Shown here piece by piece: positions 57,715 to 64,000 of a stretch of 64,000 nt of DNA. A model generated the notes under the pieces. That model was given only the letters and a program-made list of their open reading frames with translations. It was not told the DNA's origin and ran no database searches. Origin of the DNA: Nostoc sp. NMS4 (lineage in GTDB: Bacteria; Cyanobacteriota; Cyanobacteriia; Cyanobacteriales; Nostocaceae). Numbering within the stretch: position 1 is the stretch's first letter; each line of letters begins with the position of its first letter. Where the stretch lies: assembly GCF_017115095.1 (NCBI RefSeq), contig NZ_JABXKI010000265.1, positions 1 to 64,000 of the forward strand, in the 5' to 3' direction. The translations under genes were made by a program, and so were the position numbers.

Positions 57715-58797
57715 ATGGCAATAATAGAAACCCGTGGTATCTGGTTGACCACTACTGATAGTAAAGTTCTCAGATCGAAGGAACGCATTGCTGAAGCGAT
57801 GGATTTCTTGGCCGAGACGGGATTTAATGTAGTGTTTCCCGTGGTTTGGAATAAAGCAGTAACTTTATATCCTAGTCAAACAATGCGGCGAACTTTTGGG
57901 GTCGAAATTGACCCGATGTTTGTAGGGCGCGACCCTTTAGAAGAAGTGGTAATTGAGGCGCGGCGAGTGGGTTTAAAAGTCATTCCTTGGTTTGAATACG
58001 GTTTTGCCAGTTCATACAATTTGAATGGTGGTGTACTTTTACAAAAAAAACCGGAATGGGCTGCGCGCGATCGCAACGGTAACTTACTGAAGAAAAACGG
58101 CTTTGAGTGGTTGAATGCACTCGACTCACAGGTGCAAGAATTCTTGTTGAACTTGGTACTGGAAGTTGTAAAGAATTATGATGTCGATGGTGTTCAAGGA
58201 GACGATCGCTTTCCGGCGTTACCCTCTGAAGGTGGGTATGATCAGGGAACTGTCACTCGCTATCGTCAGGAATTCGATCGCAATCCGCCACAGAACTCCA
58301 AAGATAGGCAATGGTTACAGTGGCGCGCAGATATTCTAACTGAATTTTTGGCGCGTCTCTACCGAGAGGTGAAAGCGGTGAATCCTAATTTGTTAGTTGC
58401 GATCGCACCTAATATTTATGATTGGGCATTCCAAGAATATCTGCAAGACTCGCCCGCATGGATGAAGCGGGGAATAGTTGATCTGATTCAGCCGCAGATT
58501 TATCGCCGTGACTTTAGGAGTTACGCTGCGATCGCTGATAAACTAGTAAACCAGCAGTTCACAGATGCGACACTGCCCAAGTTAGCACCGGGAATCCTGA
58601 TGAAGCTTGGCTCTTACTGCATTAGTCCAGAATATCTCGTGCAAGCAATTGCATACAATCGTCAACTTGGTATTCAAGGAGAGGTATTCTTTTTTTACGA
58701 AGGTTTGCGTGAAAATAACAATACCCTTGCTAAAGTTTTGCAAAATGGACTTTATGCTGAGTCTGCATCATTTCCCACTGTGTCAGATTTGAGTTAA
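57715..58797 (+). CDS. Family 10-like glycosyl hydrolase (GHL10/DUF187)
   Basis: RGIWLTTTDSKVL...FNVVFPVVWNKAVTLYPS...DVDGVQGDDRFP...VDLIQPQIYRRDF. Confidence 0.85.
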   Translation: MAIIETRGIWLTTTDSKVLRSKERIAEAMDFLAETGFNVVFPVVWNKAVTLYPSQTMRRTFGVEIDPMFVGRDPLEEVVIEARRVGLKVIPWFEYGFASSYNLNGGVLLQKKPEWAARDRNGNLLKKNGFEWLNALDSQVQEFLLNLVLEVVKNYDVDGVQGDDRFPALPSEGGYDQGTVTRYRQEFDRNPPQNSKDRQWLQWRADILTEFLARLYREVKAVNPNLLVAIAPNIYDWAFQEYLQDSPAWMKRGIVDLIQPQIYRRDFRSYAAIADKLVNQQFTDATLPKLAPGILMKLGSYCISPEYLVQAIAYNRQLGIQGEVFFFYEGLRENNNTLAKVLQNGLYAESASFPTVSDLS

Positions 58798-58976
58798 GTC
58801 TGGAAACACTACTCAGAAAACTGCATAAAAAAACTCAACTGGATCTATTAACTCACTGAAAGGTTTTAAACCGACAATCTGGAATGCTATTGTTTGCCTT
58901 TGTAGTTAAGTATCTACGGTATAGGCTCCCTAGTAGTTCAGCTGAAAGTATATATTAAACAGGAACAAGGCTTGAT

Positions 58977-59312
58977 ATGCAAAAGCAAATTTTGAGTTTA
59001 GCGATCGCATTACCAACGATATTATTCACTGCCTTACCGACTTTGGCAAATCCTATAGAATCTATTACACCCAAAGTTGGTAATTTACAACCAGTTTTGG
59101 TACAAGGGGAGTTTCAAGATTCTGTAATTAATAATCAACTCAGAAACCCAGGGGATGGCCAATCACCGGGGCCAGAAGGTGGTAGCAAACCGGTAAAAGG
59201 CCCAGGCCCCAAACCTCCTCGCAAAGATACGTTGTTGCAAAACCTGGGTACAGGTTTACAACAAGATAGGATCAATAATTTGAACATAGCGAACCCCGTT
59301 CTAGGTCGCTAA
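58977..59312 (+). CDS. Small secreted Pro/Gly-rich protein of unknown function
   Basis: Signal peptide [49 protein letters not shown]. Confidence 0.65.
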   Translation: MQKQILSLAIALPTILFTALPTLANPIESITPKVGNLQPVLVQGEFQDSVINNQLRNPGDGQSPGPEGGSKPVKGPGPKPPRKDTLLQNLGTGLQQDRINNLNIANPVLGR

Positions 59313-62300
59313 TATTCGGGTTAGTTTTGAGATAATCCTTTAGCAAATGACAACTGCGAATCAGTAGATTGTCTAAATCTTGGGTTTGCAGTTCTGTACT
59401 AAGAAGATGCCAAAGTTTAGCTGTACCATCAAAACTGGCAGAAGCTAAAAATTTCCCATCAGGGCTAAAACTGAGGCTCAATACTGCATCAGCATGACCT
59501 GGGAGAGTTTTGAGTTCTCTACCATCACGGTTCCAAAGTTTGATGCTTCCATCACCGCTAGCTGAGGCTATTATCTTACCATCAGGACTAAAGCTGACGC
59601 TGTAGACACCATCAGTATGTCCCGTAAGAGTTTGCAGTAAAGTTCCATTGCTGACTTGCCAGAGTTTGATAGTTTTATCAGCACTAGCCGAGGCGAGTAC
59701 TTGACCATCGGGACTAAAACTAATGGCGTTGACAGCGTTAGTATGTCCTGCTAGATAATACAGTAACTTGCCATTCTTAACTCTCCAAAGCAAAACTTTG
59801 TTATCTCTACCAGCCGAGGCGAGTACTTGACCATCAGGGCTGAAACGAACGCTCAAAACTTCAGCCGAATGTCCTTGGAGAGTTTTAATTAAAGCTTTTT
59901 TCTGAATATTCCAAAGTTTAATGGTCATATCAGCACTGGCGCTGGCCAGAATTTGACTATTAGGGCTAAAACTGAGACTATTGACATTGCTGCGATGACC
60001 TTGGAGGGTTTTAATCATATAGCCGTCATGAGTCCGCCAAAGCTTAATGTAATGGTCTTGACTCGCTGAGGCTAATATCTCGCCATCAGGACTGAAGGCT
60101 AAACCGTAGATTTCAGCACTGTGTCCATAAATTGAAGTACTATGACCTTCCAGGGTTTGGCGCAAAGTTCCGTCAGGCCGCCAAAGTTTAATTGTAGTAT
60201 CAAGGCCTGCGGAGGCTAAAGTTTGCCCATCGGGGCTAAAACTCACACTATAGAGTTGACCTTGATTTCCTGTCAGAGTTTTAAATAGAGGATTATCTCG
60301 CTGCCAAAGTCTAACAGTTTTATCAGCGCCAGCCGAAACTAAAGTCTGGTCATCTGGGCTAAAACTGGCGCTGTAGACTGCAATGCTATGTCCTAGTAAA
60401 GTTTGGCGTAAAGAGCCATCCTTAGAACTCCAAAGTTTTATTGTGCTATCAGCGCTGGTGGAAGCTAAGGTTTGACCATCATGACTGAAGTTGATGCTGA
60501 GAACTCCTGCATTGTGTGCGGCAATAATTTTTAGCAGTGTGCCGTCTCTGCGCCAGAGTCTCACGGTTTTATCTTCACTGGCTGAAGCTAGAGTTTGACC
60601 ATCGGGGCTAAAAGCGACACTGGAAACTCCGGCGCTATGCCCAAGTAGGGTTTTTTGCAACAATCCATCGCTAACACTCCAAAGTTTAACAGTTTTGTCT
60701 GCACTAGCGATCGCCAAAATTTTCCCATCAGGGCTAAAACTTACACTATTAACAAAATCCCTATATCCGCTAAAAGTTCTTAGCAAATGACCATCGCTAA
60801 CTTGCCAAATTTTAGCAGTGCGATCGGCGCTACCAGTGGCGATCGCTTCACCGTTGCTAGACCAAGATAAGCTCACAACTTCCGCAGTATGACCGTTTAG
60901 TGTTCTAATTAAACCACCGTCGCTAGTTCTCCACAGCTTGACGGTACGATCAAAACTAGCAGTTGCAATCATTTGGCCATCAGGGCTGAAACTGACACTC
61001 CGTACTTTATCAGTATGTCCTATTAATGTTCGTAGCTTTGTGCCATCTCGTCCCCAAAGTATGGCTGTTTTGTCATTACTAGCTGATACAATTGTTTTGC
61101 CGTCAGGACTGAAACTCACGCTCAATACTTCATCACTATGCCCTTCTAAGCGGTTGCGCTCTTGGGTTCCAGAAATTACTTGTTGTAAAACACTCAGAGT
61201 CTGAGTTTGTAAATCAGTTGGTGCTACAAAAGTATTTTTTAGCTGTTTACCTGCTTTGAGACTAGCAATCACTGCTTCTAACTGCTGATGTGATAAAAGA
61301 TTAGCTTGAGATGAGGCATTTAAGGCTTCAATTTCTCGCAATTGGGCTGCTTGAGATTTCCAATAGGCTAAAGAGCCGAAACAGACAGCTGCTAATCCCA
61401 AAATACTGAGTGCAACTACAGCCCTTTGAGCTTGCTTGAGTCTGGTTTTCTCTTGTAGTTGCTGTTGTTTTCTTTGTACTAAACAAGCTTCAATAAACCG
61501 TTGCACATCAGCAGAAAGTTCGTCAGTATATTTAATATAGATATCTTCTGCCTCAGCTAGTCGCACTCCTTGCAACAAAAAATCAGCTTGCTGACTACGT
61601 TGCAGCCACAATTGGGAAGCTTGCTCAATTTGCCTTTGTCTTCGCAAGCGATCGCGGTTTTCTTCTAACCACCAGCGTAAAGTTGACCAATGACGGATGA
61701 GGATTTCATGGGCAACTTCTACTGTTATGGGGGAAGGGGAAGAGGACAAGGGGGACAAGGGGGACAGAGGGGAAGTTTTTGGTTGTTCTGGTTGGGTACT
61801 TGTTCTGTTGTCTCCTTTGCTACCCTCGGCAATATTTGTATCTTCTTCTAAATTCATCACCACTAACTTGGCAAAAGTTAAGGCGTTGAGGGTTTTTTCT
61901 ACCAATGCGACGGGATATTTTTTGACTATTAACTCTGATTTATGTACCCGTCTGCGAGTATCTTCTGTACCCTCACCTAGTTGTGTCAAAGATAAAAAAA
62001 TCCATTTAGCACACTCCCGCATTTGCGGATCTAAACTTTCGTAAACAGCCTGAGACGATCGCTCTAATGCTCCTTGAATTCCGCCTAGTTGCTCTTGATA
62101 GGTTTGTAAAGTCAACTCACCAGCAACTCGATGTTGCCATAATTGCTCTAAAACAAATTCCAGTAACGGTAAGTCTCCTGGTGAGTGATTTAGCTCCCGC
62201 AATAATACTTCCACCAGTTCTGCTTCTACTTTTAACCCGACTTGTTGAGCCGGATTGAGAATCACCCGCCGATAATCATCCAAACTTAGCTTCGGTGGAA

Positions 62301-64000
62301 CTAACACGCTCAAATCCTGCAAAGCTTTCGCCAGTGCTGGCACTTCTAAACAGGAGGCAATAAAGTCTGCTCGTAAAGTAATAATTAATTTGAAGCGATC
62401 GCCAGCATATTGCACCGCTCCCAATAATAATTCTAAAAATAGCTCTCTGTCTGCGGTTGACGCTAAGGTAAAAACTTCCTCAAACTGATCTACTACTAGC
62501 ACCACAACTCGATGGGGTTGGTTGCGTATCCAGTAAACAAATCCCTCTACCCCTTGGTGAAATATTCCCTCTAACAAAAGATGGGGGGATTGGGGACTGG
62601 GGATTGGGGACTGGGGATTGGGAAAATGGTAAGAATAATTCTTTTGCTCTTTTGCTCCCCCTGCCCCCCCTGCCCCTCTGCTCCCCTGCTCCCCCGCTCC
62701 CCCAAGCCGCCGCGCTAAAGCTTCAAGCGGATTTGCCCCAGGACGAATGCTTCCAATCCACCATTGTTCGCTACTTGGTATTTGTTTACCCAATCGCAGT
62801 TGGGGAATTACACCAGCTTGCACAATTGAAGATTTGCCGCTTCCAGAAGCACCGATGACGGCTAGAAAAGAGCGATCGCGTAGTTGGTGAATTAACTGCT
62901 GAGTTAAAGCTTCTCTGCCGTAAAAATACTGGCTATCTTCTTCCAAAAAAGCACTTAACCCCATGTAAGGGCATACTCCCAAATCCAATCCTGTGGTTGT
63001 TTCTGGTGTGTTTGTGTAACTTTTTGCTTGGAGAATTTCTATAATGCCTTGTGTGCCTGATAGCCAGATGGAAAGAGGGACACCACTACCTGCCAAGGAT
63101 AATTGTAATTGAGCGATCGCTCCGGCGGCTGAGAGTCCATCTGTATATGTTGCCGCCATCAAAGTATCGAGAAATTTTTGGGCAAAGCGTTTTGGTGCGT
63201 CAGATGGTGAGGCGTAGGCGATTAAACATTGTCCTTGGTGGGAGTCAATTTGCAAATCTTCTACCCAATCTTGCAAGGATGTATTAGCTACAGGACAATC
63301 CAGGATGACAATTTGTTGAGTGGTGCAGAGGCGTAACTGTTGTTTCAACCAAGAACGCTTGATGCGGATATTTTCTCCCAGCAATAACCATTCACCTGTT
63401 TCGGTTTCTTCAATTCGTCCTCGCAGATAAAGCAGAATCACTTCTGATGCTGGTTGTTGTAAATGACGAGCGATCGCTTCTTTAATGCGATCGGCAGATA
63501 CTTTTGTTGCTGGCAAATACTCTAGTGCAAAACCTCCAGCACTTCCGAGAAATTTGCTAATATCTAATGTTGTTTTGCTGGCTGATAATCCCTCTACTAC
63601 TATTCCGATCCGGCGACGCACCCCAATGTTTGCCTGAGTTAACCTTTTCCCGACAATTAGTTCCCCAACACCTTCAACAATTCGTTTAGGAGTTTGCAAC
63701 GGATATTCTCTAAAAAGTTGAGTTTCTCCTTTAACTTTTTTCTGCTGATTAATCAGCCGCAACTGTTGATTACTTTTATCTATATATTGTAGAGTTTGAT
63801 GATATACATATCGATACAAACTATCCACATAAATTAAGCCTTGACTATCTGCCGCTTCACCTTGTAACCCTTTCATTAAATAATAAGTAAATACCCCATG
63901 TCCCAATTCGGGAAACTCCCAAGATTGCTGGTTAGTATCACAGGAAAGCAAGGCATAAAAACCTTTACTTTTAGTAGCACTCTGTTGTAATACTTCAACC
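59272..64000 (-). CDS. Caspase-domain / nSTAND1 NTPase / WD40-repeat protein (5' end beyond the window)
   Basis: Frame stays open to the window edge; caspase C-terminal part ([29 protein letters not shown]); [21 protein letters not shown] and [19 protein letters not shown]; about 14 WD40 repeats ([23 protein letters not shown]). Confidence 0.95.
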   Translation of the reverse strand, partial: VEVLQQSATKSKGFYALLSCDTNQQSWEFPELGHGVFTYYLMKGLQGEAADSQGLIYVDSLYRYVYHQTLQYIDKSNQQLRLINQQKKVKGETQLFREYPLQTPKRIVEGVGELIVGKRLTQANIGVRRRIGIVVEGLSASKTTLDISKFLGSAGGFALEYLPATKVSADRIKEAIARHLQQPASEVILLYLRGRIEETETGEWLLLGENIRIKRSWLKQQLRLCTTQQIVILDCPVANTSLQDWVEDLQIDSHQGQCLIAYASPSDAPKRFAQKFLDTLMAATYTDGLSAAGAIAQLQLSLAGSGVPLSIWLSGTQGIIEILQAKSYTNTPETTTGLDLGVCPYMGLSAFLEEDSQYFYGREALTQQLIHQLRDRSFLAVIGASGSGKSSIVQAGVIPQLRLGKQIPSSEQWWIGSIRPGANPLEALARRLGGAGEQGSRGAGGAGGAKEQKNYSYHFPNPQSPIPSPQSPHLLLEGIFHQGVEGFVYWIRNQPHRVVVLVVDQFEEVFTLASTADRELFLELLLGAVQYAGDRFKLIITLRADFIASCLEVPALAKALQDLSVLVPPKLSLDDYRRVILNPAQQVGLKVEAELVEVLLRELNHSPGDLPLLEFVLEQLWQHRVAGELTLQTYQEQLGGIQGALERSSQAVYESLDPQMRECAKWIFLSLTQLGEGTEDTRRRVHKSELIVKKYPVALVEKTLNALTFAKLVVMNLEEDTNIAEGSKGDNRTSTQPEQPKTSPLSPLSPLSSSPSPITVEVAHEILIRHWSTLRWWLEENRDRLRRQRQIEQASQLWLQRSQQADFLLQGVRLAEAEDIYIKYTDELSADVQRFIEACLVQRKQQQLQEKTRLKQAQRAVVALSILGLAAVCFGSLAYWKSQAAQLREIEALNASSQANLLSHQQLEAVIASLKAGKQLKNTFVAPTDLQTQTLSVLQQVISGTQERNRLEGHSDEVLSVSFSPDGKTIVSASNDKTAILWGRDGTKLRTLIGHTDKVRSVSFSPDGQMIATASFDRTVKLWRTSDGGLIRTLNGHTAEVVSLSWSSNGEAIATGSADRTAKIWQVSDGHLLRTFSGYRDFVNSVSFSPDGKILAIASADKTVKLWSVSDGLLQKTLLGHSAGVSSVAFSPDGQTLASASEDKTVRLWRRDGTLLKIIAAHNAGVLSINFSHDGQTLASTSADSTIKLWSSKDGSLRQTLLGHSIAVYSASFSPDDQTLVSAGADKTVRLWQRDNPLFKTLTGNQGQLYSVSFSPDGQTLASAGLDTTIKLWRPDGTLRQTLEGHSTSIYGHSAEIYGLAFSPDGEILASASQDHYIKLWRTHDGYMIKTLQGHRSNVNSLSFSPNSQILASASADMTIKLWNIQKKALIKTLQGHSAEVLSVRFSPDGQVLASAGRDNKVLLWRVKNGKLLYYLAGHTNAVNAISFSPDGQVLASASADKTIKLWQVSNGTLLQTLTGHTDGVYSVSFSPDGKIIASASGDGSIKLWNRDGRELKTLPGHADAVLSLSFSPDGKFLASASFDGTAKLWHLLSTELQTQDLDNLLIRSCHLLKDYLKTNPNISDLERGSLCSNY

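Noticed and set aside
1-64000. tRNA/rRNA genes
   Set aside because: No convincing cloverleaf with a GTTCRA T-loop or rRNA motif was seen by eye; tRNAscan-SE/Infernal would be decisive.

Overview
This is a 64 kb chromosomal segment from a filamentous (Nostoc-like) heterocystous cyanobacterium. The lineage call rests on abundant HIP1-type GCGATCGC sites, heptameric STRR repeats and typical cyanobacterial gene families.

Housekeeping genes include prfB (with its programmed +1 frameshift), ybeY, dgkA, trpG/pabA, pepP, argC and thrC.

Accessory content:
(i) a frameshifted IS200/IS605-type tnpB next to an unusual inverted-repeat structure;
(ii) a compact NRPS-like locus (A-MT-PCP-reductase, SMR exporter, SDR) with a glycine-like A-domain code;
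(iii) a ~14.4 kb minus-strand run of six secreted/surface proteins (DUF11, SdrD-like, beta-helix, predicted outer-membrane beta-barrel), one carrying an apparent in-frame ~200 bp repeat insertion;
(iv) a Ser/Thr kinase-TPR gene and a rhomboid homologue that appears to have lost both catalytic residues;
(v) a four-gene caspase / iSTAND-like / MoxR AAA+ / multi-TM vWA-like cluster, a plausible NTP-dependent conflict (immunity or cell-death) system, followed by a DUF697-type GTPase and a PIN toxin-antitoxin pair;
(vi) at the right edge, a truncated caspase-nSTAND1-WD40 protein with STRR-like DNA expanded in frame inside its coding region.

Several MITE-like repeats and gene remnants are also visible. 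All family calls were made by eye from motifs; no searches were run.
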